This document shows, in pieces, positions 52,424-61,084 of a DNA stretch of 64,000 nucleotides; within the stretch, counting starts at the first letter, position 1; each line of letters starts with the position of its first letter. Source of the DNA: an uncultured Actinomycetes bacterium (GTDB taxonomy: Bacteria; Actinomycetota; Actinomycetes; S36-B12; UBA10799); contig CAMPEQ010000011.1 in the NCBI GenBank assembly GCA_946803585.1, positions 620,001-684,000 on the forward strand, given 5' to 3'. The notes beneath the pieces were generated by a model. It was not told where the DNA came from, did no database searches, and was given only the letters and a program-made list of their open reading frames with translations. The position numbers were made by a program, and so were the translations under genes.

Positions 52424-52454
52424 AGGGGCCTCGTCGGTACTCCGACGGGCCCCT
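52424..52454 (-). terminator. ino1 terminator
   Basis: AGGGGCC-T-CGTCGG (52424-52437) and CCGACGGGCCCCT (52442-52454) form a 13-bp stem with one bulged base and a 4-nt loop, followed on the minus strand by TTT. It lies 40 bases after the ino1 stop. Confidence 0.8.
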
Positions 52455-52494
52455 CTAGTGGCGTGCTTCAGGTCGTGATTGCGATAGGTGCTAC

Positions 52495-53574
52495 CTAGCG
52501 CTCGATCTTGCCGGCGATGAAGTCCTCAACTGCGGTGTAGGCCTCATCGTCGGAGTACTGCACCGGCGGGCTCTTCATGAAGTACGAGCTCGCGGACAGG
52601 ATCGGTCCGCCAATACCGCGGTCCTTGGCGATCTTCGCGGCGCGAAGGGCGTCGATGATGATACCGGCCGAGTTTGGCGAATCCCAGACCTCGAGCTTGT
52701 ACTCCAGGCTCAACGGAATGTCACCGAAGTTGCGACCCTCAAGGCGAACGAACGCCCACTTGCGGTCATCGAGCCACGCGACGTAGTCCGACGGTCCGAT
52801 GTGCACGTTGCGGTCGGCGATCTTCTCCTGTAGCTGCGAGGTAACCGACTGGGTCTTGGAGATCTTCTTGGACTCCAGGCGCTCACGCTCGAGCATGTTC
52901 ATGAAGTCCATGTTGCCGCCGACGTTGAGCTGGTACGTGCGGTCAACGGTGACGCCACGGTCTTCGAACAGCTTCGCAAGCACGCGGTGGGTGATGGTGG
53001 CACCGACCTGGCTCTTGATGTCATCGCCAACGATCGGGACACCGGCATCGGTGAACTTCTGCGCCCACTCTGGAGTTCCAGCGATGAAAACGGGCAGGGC
53101 GTTGACGAACGCAACCTTGGCATCGATGGCGCACTGGGCGTAGTACTTCGCGGCATCTTCGGAGCCGACGGGTAGGTAGCAGACGAGGACGTCAACTTCG
53201 GCGGCCTTCAGCGCGGCAACGACGTCGACCGGCTCCTGCTCGGACTCGGTGACCATCTCGCGGTAGTACTTGCCGAGGCCGTCGTAGGTGTGACCCCGCT
53301 GGACGGTCACGCCGGTTGGCGGAACGTCGCAGATCTTGATGGTGTTGTTCTCGCTTGCCGTGATGGCATGTGCGAGGTCTTGGCCGACCTTCTTGGCGTC
53401 AACATCAAACGCAGCAACGAACTCAACGTCGCTGACGTGGTACTCGCCGAACTTGACGTGCATAAGCCCAGGTACGCGATCGTTTGGATCGGCGTCCTTG
53501 TAGTACTCGATACCTTGGACGAGGGATGAGGCACAGTTGCCGACACCGACAATCGCCACGCGAATCGAACCCAT
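52495..53574 (-). CDS. ino1: Inositol-3-phosphate synthase
   Basis: 359 residues from ATG at 53574 (AGGA eight bases upstream). It turns glucose 6-phosphate into inositol 3-phosphate with NAD+. The Rossmann motif is [46 protein letters not shown] and [11 protein letters not shown] with its catalytic lysines are family features, as is the C-terminal [17 protein letters not shown]. The product feeds mycothiol and phosphatidylinositol. It follows the PadR gene by 19 bases. Neighbours PadR, DUF5318, ponA and a GT87 gene match mycobacterial Rv0046c to Rv0051. Confidence 0.97.
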   Translation of the reverse strand: MGSIRVAIVGVGNCASSLVQGIEYYKDADPNDRVPGLMHVKFGEYHVSDVEFVAAFDVDAKKVGQDLAHAITASENNTIKICDVPPTGVTVQRGHTYDGLGKYYREMVTESEQEPVDVVAALKAAEVDVLVCYLPVGSEDAAKYYAQCAIDAKVAFVNALPVFIAGTPEWAQKFTDAGVPIVGDDIKSQVGATITHRVLAKLFEDRGVTVDRTYQLNVGGNMDFMNMLERERLESKKISKTQSVTSQLQEKIADRNVHIGPSDYVAWLDDRKWAFVRLEGRNFGDIPLSLEYKLEVWDSPNSAGIIIDALRAAKIAKDRGIGGPILSASSYFMKSPPVQYSDDEAYTAVEDFIAGKIER

Positions 53575-53593
53575 TTTGTCGTTCCTTTCGTTG

Positions 53594-54256
53594 TCAGATT
53601 CGCCCGGAGCGGCCTGTGCGCCCGGATTCAGCTGGTTGGTTGTTTGATGCACCTGAGGTGCGAGATTGTGTCCGAGCTCCGGCGTCAGGTTGAGTTGCCC
53701 CACCGGTGCCGGATTGTTCTGTTGCGATGAGCTCGGAGAGCCACCGCACTTCCCGTTCGACTCCATCGAGTCCGTGGCGGGCAAGTTCTTCGGTGTAGGA
53801 GTCGACCCGCTCAGCGCCTTGCGCGAATGAGGACCGCAGCGCGGTCAGTCGCTCCTCTAGTCGGCTTCGCCGACCCTGCAGGATCCGCATCCTGACCTCG
53901 CTGTCAGTGCGGGAGAAGAAGGCAAAGTGAACGCCGAAGCGTTCGTCGTCCCAGGTCTGGGGACCCGCGTCGGCAAGTAACTCGTCGAGGCGCTCTTTAC
54001 CGTCGCCGGTCAGTTGGTAGACGATCTTCGCGCGGCGACCGGATAAGGCGGGTGCACCGGCATCGGCCGGTCCTGCCTCGGTGATCAGACCCTCGGCGAG
54101 CATTTGTTTAAGGCAGGGATAGAGCGAGCCGTAGGAGATAGCCCGAAAACTCCCGAGAACGGCGTTGATCCGCTTTCGAAGTTCATAGCCGTGCATGGGG
54201 CTGTCATGCAGCAATCCCAGAACCGCAAACTCCAGTACGTTCGAACGTTTCGCCAT
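53594..54256 (-). CDS. PadR-family transcriptional regulator
   Basis: 220 residues. The N-terminal winged helix ([24 protein letters not shown], then [20 protein letters not shown]) is the PadR pattern, followed by a long helical dimerisation arm (residues 100-180) and a disordered Gln/Pro-rich tail. Mycobacterial Rv0047c is in the same place, next to ino1, and ino1 repression is inferred from that. GGGGGTG precedes the ATG. A palindrome about 86 bases upstream fits its operator. Confidence 0.92.
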   Translation of the reverse strand: MAKRSNVLEFAVLGLLHDSPMHGYELRKRINAVLGSFRAISYGSLYPCLKQMLAEGLITEAGPADAGAPALSGRRAKIVYQLTGDGKERLDELLADAGPQTWDDERFGVHFAFFSRTDSEVRMRILQGRRSRLEERLTALRSSFAQGAERVDSYTEELARHGLDGVEREVRWLSELIATEQSGTGGATQPDAGARTQSRTSGASNNQPAESGRTGRSGRI

Positions 54257-54341
54257 GCTGCACCCCCTTTTGTGGTCCCTAGCCGAAATAGTTAGTTCGC
54301 TTCACGAGTCACTTCACGATAGATCAGCCGATTCGAGAAAG

Positions 54342-54379
54342 ATATATCGACTCGATATATAGACCATACATATCGAGTC
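54342..54379. promoter_or_regulatory. Candidate PadR operator
   Basis: ATATATCGA-C-TCGATATAT (54342-54360) is a 9-bp perfect palindrome about one central base; a further half-like ATATCGAGTC follows at 54370-54379. AT-rich palindromes of this kind are typical PadR sites. The region lies between the divergent PadR/ino1 and DUF5318 genes. Confidence 0.65.
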
Positions 54380-54435
54380 CCCAATTGCCAAGCACATCGG
54401 CGGTTGTTTATCGCCGCTGTCATGCAGGTCACCTA

Positions 54436-54478
54436 GTGGGGTAACTAGCCGGTCAGGTTTAACGACTAGTTACCCCAC
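54436..54478. repeat. 43-bp hairpin repeat (family B, copy 2)
   Basis: GTGGGGTAACTAG (54436-54448) is perfectly inverted as CTAGTTACCCCAC (54466-54478) with a 17-nt loop. Related to 39175-39217. It lies between the divergent PadR and DUF5318 genes. Together with the PadR operator and the next promoter, it fills the 340-base gap 54257-54596. Confidence 0.7.
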
Positions 54479-54561
54479 CAACCGCAGGAACCGGAGGACC
54501 TGCTGCCGTACCCGCCCTCAAGCACGCTGTTTGCCGCCGGATCTCACTGATTCGTTCAGGT

Positions 54562-54596
54562 TTGCCGGTTGTGGCGCGACGACGTACCGTTGTCAG
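54562..54596 (+). promoter_or_regulatory. Candidate promoter of leaderless DUF5318 gene
   Basis: TTGCCG (54562-54567), a 17-base spacer and TACCGT (54585-54590), followed by six bases and the GTG at 54597. The spacing matches a sigma-A-type promoter whose transcript starts at the start codon. Confidence 0.55.
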
Positions 54597-55115
54597 GTGG
54601 CTGTTCCTCGTGGTGGCGGAAACCCAAGGGGCACACGCCCACAGGGGGGCGGCGCCAAACCTCCCAAGGTGCACCCGGAGCTCGCAGAACCGGAGATTGT
54701 GAAGGATCCCTTCGCACCGCGCCGCATCGTGGACTACACCCTGGAACGCCGCAGTGCGCTAGCCAGCCTCGTGCTCGTCGCGACCGGCGCAAGTGACCAC
54801 CTTGACCCACATCCGCATCTGTTGCGAGCGGCTCGCAACCACGGTGTTCCGGCGGGCGAACGATGCCCTTGGTGCAAAGGAACTGATTCACTCAACACCC
54901 TCAATTATGTATATGGAGATGAGCTCGGGCCGTACTCCGGCCGGATCCGGACCCAGAAGGAACTGGCGGCGATGGCCGACCAGCATGGGCAGTTCCGGGT
55001 GTACTTGGTGGAGGTGTGCACCTCTTGCGGGTGGAACCACCTCGTGCGCAGCTACGTCCTAGGCGATGGCGTACCGCGGCCCGCCTTGCGGGCTTCCCGA
55101 GACGCCTTGGACTGA
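54597..55115 (+). CDS. DUF5318 family zinc-ribbon protein
   Basis: 172 residues from GTG at 54597, chosen for the promoter just upstream; TTG at 54531 is the longer choice. RRIVDYTLERRSALASLVLVA, HPHLLRAARNHGVPAGERCPWCKGTDSLNTLNYVYGDELGPYSGRI and VYLVEVCTSCGWNHLVRSYVLG follow the DUF5318 pattern with two CxxC zinc-binding pairs. Mycobacterial Rv0049 is the orthologue by position. Function unknown. It precedes ponA by 141 bases. Confidence 0.87.
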   Translation: MAVPRGGGNPRGTRPQGGGAKPPKVHPELAEPEIVKDPFAPRRIVDYTLERRSALASLVLVATGASDHLDPHPHLLRAARNHGVPAGERCPWCKGTDSLNTLNYVYGDELGPYSGRIRTQKELAAMADQHGQFRVYLVEVCTSCGWNHLVRSYVLGDGVPRPALRASRDALD

Positions 55116-55256
55116 ATCTAAACCAAAAGTGAGATAGCAAACCATCTGGATCACCGGACGAATTTCGCCCGTATCGTCGTATCGTGGCGGCAAGGAATGC
55201 GCCGTCTCGACTGGTTCTTGTTCACTTTGTTTGCGACATTGACTTAGGCGGTACTC

Positions 55257-57428
55257 ATGGCAAAACGTAACGGGAAGCGCACCGACTCGACGTTGTCGAC
55301 GTCTGCGCAGCCGGGCGTGGCGCCAGCCAAGCGCAAACGCTTCATCGACTACCCGCGGGCCAAACACACGGGAGTTCGCCGCTGGATCCCATCGTGGAAG
55401 CTCATTCTGGGCGGCTTCGTCACCTTCATCCTGGTCTTGGTCGGCAGCTTTGCTGCCGCCGTCGCGTTCACGACGATCCCGGAACCCAACGATGTCTCCC
55501 GTTCGGAAAAGACGATCGTCTATTGGAACGATGGCGAGTCTGAGCTCGGCCGTCTTGGGGAGTCGAACCGCATTAGCGTGCCGTTTGATGAGATGCCCGA
55601 GAGCCTGCGGTACGCGACTTTGGCGGCAGAGGATCGTGAGTTCTACAGTCACGGCGGATTCGACCCGATGGCGTTAGTCCGAGCAGGTTGGAATGACCTC
55701 AGTGGCGGCACCACACAAGGTGGTTCCACGATCACCCAGCAGTACGCGAAGAACGCCTTCCTCAGCCACGAGCAAACCCTCACTCGCAAGGCACGCGAAC
55801 TCCTGCTCTCGGTGAAGCTTGAGACAGAGGTGTCCAAGGATCAGATCCTGGAGAACTACCTCAACACGATCTACTTCGGTCGCGGTGCCTATGGCGTTGA
55901 AACTGCCGCGCAGGCTTACTTCGGGAAGTCAGCGGATGATCTGAATTTGAGCCAGTCAGCTGCCCTGGCGGCAATTATCCAGGCTCCGAGTGCCTACGAG
56001 CCGGAGACGAATGCCGAACAACTCGAGGCCCGGTTCAATTACGTCATCGACGGGATGCTCGAGCAGGGATGGATCACTAAGACTGAGGCCAACGAGGCCG
56101 CCTTCCCCAAGTTCAAGAAGGCTAAGACGGTCCGTAGCTCCCTCAAGGGAACAAACGGCTACCTGCTGGAGTCAGTGAACCGCGAGATGCTGCGCCGGGG
56201 TTACACCGAGGAGCAACTGACAGTCGGTGGCTACCGGATCACCACCACGTTTGACAAGAAGGACCAGGCGGCGGCGGTGGACGCGGTTGCCAACACGGGA
56301 ATCAGCGGCGAGAAAGGCCTACGGATCGGTCTGACGTCGGTAGAGAACGATACCGGTGAGGTACTCGCGATGTATGGCGGCGCGGATTACCTAGAAAACC
56401 AGCTGTCCAACAGCGACCAGGCGACCGGGCTCGCTGGCTCGACGTTCAAACCGTTCGCGTTGGCGGCGGCCCTGGAGGACGGTATTGAACTCGATTCCTA
56501 CTGGGATGGGAACTCGCCGCGGACGATTGATGGCTACACGCTGCAGAACGAAAGCAACGTCTCCTACGGAACGATCAACCTCCTAACGGCGATGGAGAAG
56601 TCGGTCAACACCGTGTTCGTCGAGTTGGCGAACGAGGTCGGACCGGAGAACGTCCGCGAGGCTGCAATCCGGGCAGGCGTACCGGCTGACACGATCGGGT
56701 TGGAAGCAGATCCGACAACCGTGCTCGGAACCGCCTCGCCCACGACGATGGATATGGCATCGGCCTACGCAACGTTTGCCAACCGAGGTGAGCATGTTGC
56801 TCCCACGACGATCAAGCAGATCAGCCGTGGTGGAGCGGTGGAGTACGAGCACACGGTGGAACGCGATCGTGCGTTCGACACGGAGATCGCCGATGAGGTC
56901 AACTATTCGCTGCAGCGGGTGGTGACCAGCGGTACCGGTTACGCCGCATCAGGGATTGGTCGACCCGCGGCCGGTAAGACCGGCACGACCGATAACAACC
57001 GATCCGCGTGGTTCGTCGGGTACACCCCGCAAGTCACCACAGCGGTCATGCTCGTAAAGCAGAACGGCAAAGGGGAGTCAACGACTCTGTACGGCACTGG
57101 TGGGGGTGGCTCCGTTCACGGTGGTGCCTACCCAGCACAGATCTGGACGAGCTACATGCGCGTCGCGATGAGTGGGTTGGACTACGAGGAGTTTGAGGAT
57201 CCGCCTAATCGCTACGGGTCGTCGTACAACTCCTACTCCAACGACTACCAACCGTCGCGTCCGTCGCAATCGCCTTCTTCGTCGTCCTCCTCGAGCCCGT
57301 CGAATTCACCATCGAGGGTGCCGTCGCAGTCGCCTTCGCCATCGTCGTCGGCATCATCAAGCGCGACTAGTCCGAACGATGCCGCTGCCGACAATGCGAC
57401 TCGTAGGCCCCAACCGGTACGTCCTTAG
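55257..57428 (+). CDS. ponA: Class A penicillin-binding protein (transglycosylase/transpeptidase)
   Basis: 723 residues. A basic cytosolic start and one membrane helix (about 47-70) precede the GT51 transglycosylase domain with catalytic Glu125 in AAEDREFYSHGG and QGGSTITQQYAKN. The transpeptidase domain has the SxxK box STFK (395-398), SVN (449-451) and KTGT (574-577). A Ser/Pro-rich disordered tail ends the chain after about residue 650. It polymerises and crosslinks peptidoglycan. It is the homologue of PonA1 (Rv0050). Confidence 0.96.
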   Translation: MAKRNGKRTDSTLSTSAQPGVAPAKRKRFIDYPRAKHTGVRRWIPSWKLILGGFVTFILVLVGSFAAAVAFTTIPEPNDVSRSEKTIVYWNDGESELGRLGESNRISVPFDEMPESLRYATLAAEDREFYSHGGFDPMALVRAGWNDLSGGTTQGGSTITQQYAKNAFLSHEQTLTRKARELLLSVKLETEVSKDQILENYLNTIYFGRGAYGVETAAQAYFGKSADDLNLSQSAALAAIIQAPSAYEPETNAEQLEARFNYVIDGMLEQGWITKTEANEAAFPKFKKAKTVRSSLKGTNGYLLESVNREMLRRGYTEEQLTVGGYRITTTFDKKDQAAAVDAVANTGISGEKGLRIGLTSVENDTGEVLAMYGGADYLENQLSNSDQATGLAGSTFKPFALAAALEDGIELDSYWDGNSPRTIDGYTLQNESNVSYGTINLLTAMEKSVNTVFVELANEVGPENVREAAIRAGVPADTIGLEADPTTVLGTASPTTMDMASAYATFANRGEHVAPTTIKQISRGGAVEYEHTVERDRAFDTEIADEVNYSLQRVVTSGTGYAASGIGRPAAGKTGTTDNNRSAWFVGYTPQVTTAVMLVKQNGKGESTTLYGTGGGGSVHGGAYPAQIWTSYMRVAMSGLDYEEFEDPPNRYGSSYNSYSNDYQPSRPSQSPSSSSSSSPSNSPSRVPSQSPSPSSSASSSATSPNDAAADNATRRPQPVRP

Positions 57429-57494
57429 CGCAGCGTCCGGCAGGTCCCTAGCCTCACGGCGTTCCGCAGACCTGTGACGTTCGGCTAGCAAGGC

Positions 57495-60353
57495 TCAGTC
57501 CAGCGCCGAGATCTTTACCTTCTTGGGTTCACCGGAACCCTTGGCGCAGAAGCCAAACACCGAGGTCGTCTGACCTGGGTTGATCGTCACGCCCCAGGAC
57601 GGCGGGGTCACGATCACCTTTCGCTTCTTCGTTTTGACGGTGCCATTCCAGGTGTCCGTGAGCTTCGTGTTCTTTGGGAGTTTGAACTTCAGTTTCCAGT
57701 TCGACGACGCGGTTCCACCGCTGTTGGTGAACTGTCCCGTTCGACAGAAACCGCTTCCCCACGTCGAGTCCTTACTGAAGGTCACCGAGAGGTTCGCTGG
57801 GCCCGCCGGGGGCGGGGGCGTTGGCGTTGGCGTTGGGTCGGGTGTCGGATTGGGCGGATCGGTCGGGTGCGGCGTTGGCGTCGGATCTGGCGTCTCGCTC
57901 GGGGTCGGCGTCGGGTCAGGCGTATCGCTCGGCGTCGGGGTAGGCGTCGGTGTAGGTGACGGGGTCTCGCCACCAAAGTCGATCGCCTCCCGATTAATCA
58001 GCGCCGTGAGCACCGCCATCTTGTCTGGGTGCACGTTCGTCCAGTCGTCTTGCAGAACGCCGCCGGTATCCCCGGAATTCGGATTCCACGACCAGTAGGT
58101 CCAGCTCATTCCATTCCCCGACAGGTAGTCGGCGAACTGGCGCAACCATCGGCCCTCGACCGTGTCTGTCCCGACCTGCTTGGCGCCGAACTCTCCAACC
58201 AGGATCGGGGCGATGTTCTCGTCGTGGATGTAGCCGAATCCGCTAGACCATCGATCGGTCAGGATCTCGCTCACGTTGGGCTGATCGAACCAGGGTTGTG
58301 CGTGCACGCCGGGGCCGTACTCGTGTGGAGAGTAGACAAGGCGGTCTTCGACACTCAATCGGACCGGGTTGTTGCGGACTCCCTCAAGGTTGCCACCCCA
58401 CCAGTGCCGATCGAGTTCCTGACCACCGTCGACCTGACCTTCGATGCCTTCAACGACGACCAGCAGATCGGGGTTCTTGGCCAGAACCGCGTTGCCGGCG
58501 CGCTCAGCGGCGAGGCGCCAATCGGTTGCGGTTCCCGATCCCCAAGTTGCGGCACCGTGCGGCTCGTTCTTGAGATCAACCGCAACGACATTCGGATTGT
58601 CGGCATAGCGTGTTGCGAGTTCTTCCCAGCGGGCGATCCACTGGGCCTCTGTGTAGCCGTCGCCATACCAAAGGTCTTGCTGGTGGCTATCGTCTTGTTG
58701 GGAGTGGTTGTCGAGCAGGATGAGGAGATCGTTGCGCGCTGCCTCATCGATGATGATGTCCATGGCTTGGGCAGGCGTCTTACCCTGCAGCTCAGCGTTC
58801 TTACCGCCACCGAAGGTGATTCCCGACGTGCTCGAGGAGTCCAAAGCTTCGAGGGAGAACGGCATCCGAATCGTGTTGAATCCGTTCGCGCGGATCTGCG
58901 CCAGCATTTCCTTGTAGTCGCGGTTCCACAGCCCATGCGGGACGTGGTTGGCAGTCTCGAAACCGAACCAGTTGACCCCCGCGAGCACGATCTCCACCCC
59001 GTTCGCGTCGACGATCTTGTTGCCATTCGTCGACAGTGGAAGTGCGATGTTTCCTGGGGTAGGAGCGGGAGTTGTCGGGTCGGGCGTTGGGCTGGCCGAG
59101 GTTGAGGTGGTTGGGGTTGGCGTCGCCGTCGGTGTCGGTGTCGGTGTGAGCGTTGGAGTCGGAGTCGGAGTTGGAGTGGGGGTTGCGGTTGGGGTCTCGC
59201 TCATGGATGGCATCGGCCCTGGCAGGCTGGTTCCTTCTTCGCCGGTCACCAGATCACGCCAGGTTACGCGCGGGGCGTAAGGCGGGGCGTCGCTTCCGAG
59301 TAGGCAGAATCCTGTGTCGCGGTACATCTGACCGGCGTCAACGTTGGCCCATTCCGGGTGCGCGAGGGTCACAAGGTCATCGGCTTGTGAAGGCGTGGCA
59401 TTCCAGTAACTACTCAAGACCGAACCGTCAGGAACACGGAAGCCAGTCGTATTGACCTTGACTCGATTCGAGCTCGCGTTATGAACGGCGATCGAACCGC
59501 ACCAACCGGTACCCCAACTGGAGTCCATCTCGATATGGGTCATGACCCCCGTCATGGGCATGGTCATCGTCGGAGTTGGGGTCGGTGCGGGAGTCGTGGG
59601 GGATGGCGTTGGCGTCGTGGCTGAACTAGTCGGGCTGGGGGTTGGCGATGTGGGTTCCGGTGTCGGGGTGACCTCGCCTTCTGCTCCGAGCACAACGTCA
59701 CTGCAGGAGTAGAAGGCCTCGGAGCTGTCGCTGCGTTGCCAGATTGTGTAGAGGATGTGCTGGCCGGTGCGCTCGGGCAGATTCATCCGGTATGTCGTAG
59801 TGGGAGCTGCAGGCATCGGCCCGGTCTCGTTGACGAGCTCGAGGTCGTCCCAGGCGAGCACCTTGTTCGGATCGAACCCCTGTTTGGTCAGGTAGGTGCG
59901 GTAGTACTTCGTTGGATGTGGGGCGGAGTTGGTCCACGAGACCGTGTACTTGCCATCATCATCGGGTCGGAAGTCGGTGGTCGGCCACTGAGAACTGCCC
60001 GCGTCCACACCGCTGAACGCCTGGTTCCCGCCGCTGCAAATTTGCCCATCCGGCACGATCGCCTCGCTGTTGGAGTTGGCCGCGAAGTCGTTATCGGACA
60101 TCCAGTCGTACATGGGGTAGCTGTTGGGCTCGTCCCAGAGGGTCTGGCACATCTCGTTATCGCTTGGCGAACCCCAACTCGCGGGGTGCAGGAAGTAGCA
60201 GGCGTAGAGGCGAGACGGTGGCGTATCGACGGATCCGTGGGCGGTCGCGGGCGCCGTGCCCAGGCTGACGAGGAGAGCGGCTGGGAGCAACGCGGCTATG
60301 AGCACAACGAGGATCCGGCGGGCAGTGGGGGCCAGTTGCAAGGAGTTCAACAT
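57495..60353 (-). CDS. Secreted LPMO (AA10)-CBM2-GH5-CBM2 polysaccharide-degrading enzyme
   Basis: 952 residues, one of the largest in the window. The signal peptide ends at ATA and the mature chain begins with His39, as required of an AA10 lytic polysaccharide monooxygenase. The second copper His146 is in APHPTKYY and the axial Phe214 in EAFYSCSD. After a Thr/Pro linker comes a CBM2-like domain (about 270-370) with WGTGWCGSI, a second linker, then a GH5 glycosidase (about 434-790) with acid/base Glu597 in LKNEPHG and nucleophile Glu721 in VGEFGA. A third Thr/Pro-Asp linker leads to a C-terminal CBM2 (855-952). Oxidative and hydrolytic cellulose or mannan attack in one chain is inferred. Confidence 0.92.
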   Translation of the reverse strand: MLNSLQLAPTARRILVVLIAALLPAALLVSLGTAPATAHGSVDTPPSRLYACYFLHPASWGSPSDNEMCQTLWDEPNSYPMYDWMSDNDFAANSNSEAIVPDGQICSGGNQAFSGVDAGSSQWPTTDFRPDDDGKYTVSWTNSAPHPTKYYRTYLTKQGFDPNKVLAWDDLELVNETGPMPAAPTTTYRMNLPERTGQHILYTIWQRSDSSEAFYSCSDVVLGAEGEVTPTPEPTSPTPSPTSSATTPTPSPTTPAPTPTPTMTMPMTGVMTHIEMDSSWGTGWCGSIAVHNASSNRVKVNTTGFRVPDGSVLSSYWNATPSQADDLVTLAHPEWANVDAGQMYRDTGFCLLGSDAPPYAPRVTWRDLVTGEEGTSLPGPMPSMSETPTATPTPTPTPTPTLTPTPTPTATPTPTTSTSASPTPDPTTPAPTPGNIALPLSTNGNKIVDANGVEIVLAGVNWFGFETANHVPHGLWNRDYKEMLAQIRANGFNTIRMPFSLEALDSSSTSGITFGGGKNAELQGKTPAQAMDIIIDEAARNDLLILLDNHSQQDDSHQQDLWYGDGYTEAQWIARWEELATRYADNPNVVAVDLKNEPHGAATWGSGTATDWRLAAERAGNAVLAKNPDLLVVVEGIEGQVDGGQELDRHWWGGNLEGVRNNPVRLSVEDRLVYSPHEYGPGVHAQPWFDQPNVSEILTDRWSSGFGYIHDENIAPILVGEFGAKQVGTDTVEGRWLRQFADYLSGNGMSWTYWSWNPNSGDTGGVLQDDWTNVHPDKMAVLTALINREAIDFGGETPSPTPTPTPTPSDTPDPTPTPSETPDPTPTPHPTDPPNPTPDPTPTPTPPPPAGPANLSVTFSKDSTWGSGFCRTGQFTNSGGTASSNWKLKFKLPKNTKLTDTWNGTVKTKKRKVIVTPPSWGVTINPGQTTSVFGFCAKGSGEPKKVKISALD

Positions 60354-60549
60354 CGAAACCTGTCCGGGGGGAGACGGGGTGTGTGGTTCTCGGGCTGCTT
60401 CTAGTTGACGTGAGGTGGGTCACAGTGTCAAGTTGGCTGCCGGCATTTGGCCGCCCTGCGGACAAGTCCATCCTTTTGGGTGACCCTGACTAGGGCAACC
60501 CGATAAAGACGGGCGCGCACGAAGCCGATATTGGTCGTACTATCGGTAT

Positions 60550-61014
60550 GTGGGTTTCTTCATGAAGTTGCAGGGAGACAGCAAGACCGGTGCCGGTCAC
60601 GCTGGCCTGATGGACATGTTGAACGACATCTTTGCCCCCGGTAAAGAGCACAGCAAAGAACAGCAGCAATACGACGAGCGCGTCGGTCGACGTGAATCAA
60701 AGATCGCCGGGAAGCCGCTGGACTTTGGCTCGAACAAGATCGCGATCGTTGTTGACGATTCCGCTAAGAACGCTGAAGCGGCCTCGCCGGGTCAACTCGA
60801 CGCTGACCAGTCTGTCGCTAACCAGCCCGACGCTGACCAGTCTGTCGCTAACCAGCCCGACGCTGTCCAGTCTGTCGCTACCCAGTCCGAGACCCAACAT
60901 GTCGACGCCGAGCAACCGCACGCCCCCCGACCCGCGGTTGAGCAACCCACTGCTGAAGAGTCACCGGCTGAGACGCCAGCCAAGAAGGTTCGCTCCCACC
61001 GCAATCGCGGCTAA
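60550..61014 (+). CDS. DUF6191-like protein with three-copy repeat tail
   Basis: 154 residues. The core IFAPGKEHSKEQQQYDERVGRRESKIAGKPLDFGSNKIAI resembles DUF6191 ('FNPGxxH..EExERQ...PxDLxSGKVxI'). It is followed by an acidic tail with three copies of a ten-residue repeat (ADQSVANQPD and variants) and a basic end (KKVRSHRNRG). TACTAT at 60538-60543, six bases before the GTG at 60550, suggests a leaderless mRNA; ATG at 60562 is the alternative. No membrane segment. Function unknown. Confidence 0.6.
   Translation: MGFFMKLQGDSKTGAGHAGLMDMLNDIFAPGKEHSKEQQQYDERVGRRESKIAGKPLDFGSNKIAIVVDDSAKNAEAASPGQLDADQSVANQPDADQSVANQPDAVQSVATQSETQHVDAEQPHAPRPAVEQPTAEESPAETPAKKVRSHRNRG
60801..60890 (+). repeat. 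30-bp tandem repeat, three copies
   Basis: Units at 60801-60830, 60831-60860 and 60861-60890. The first two are identical and the third differs at three bases. Unit length is a multiple of three, so the frame of the host gene is kept. Confidence 0.95.
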
Positions 61015-61084
61015 CCGTCTGCTGTCCAGACCGCGTTGATCAGCGCCCAGGGGCTCTATTGGGCTCCTCGGAGCTATCTATTCG

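Noticed and set aside
57429-57494. Terminator between ponA and the LPMO-GH5 gene
   Set aside because: Only weak, interrupted pairing could be found in the 66-base gap.
60801-60890. Three 30-bp direct repeats as a possible CRISPR array
   Set aside because: Units are contiguous with no spacers, keep the reading frame of a gene, and no cas genes are nearby.
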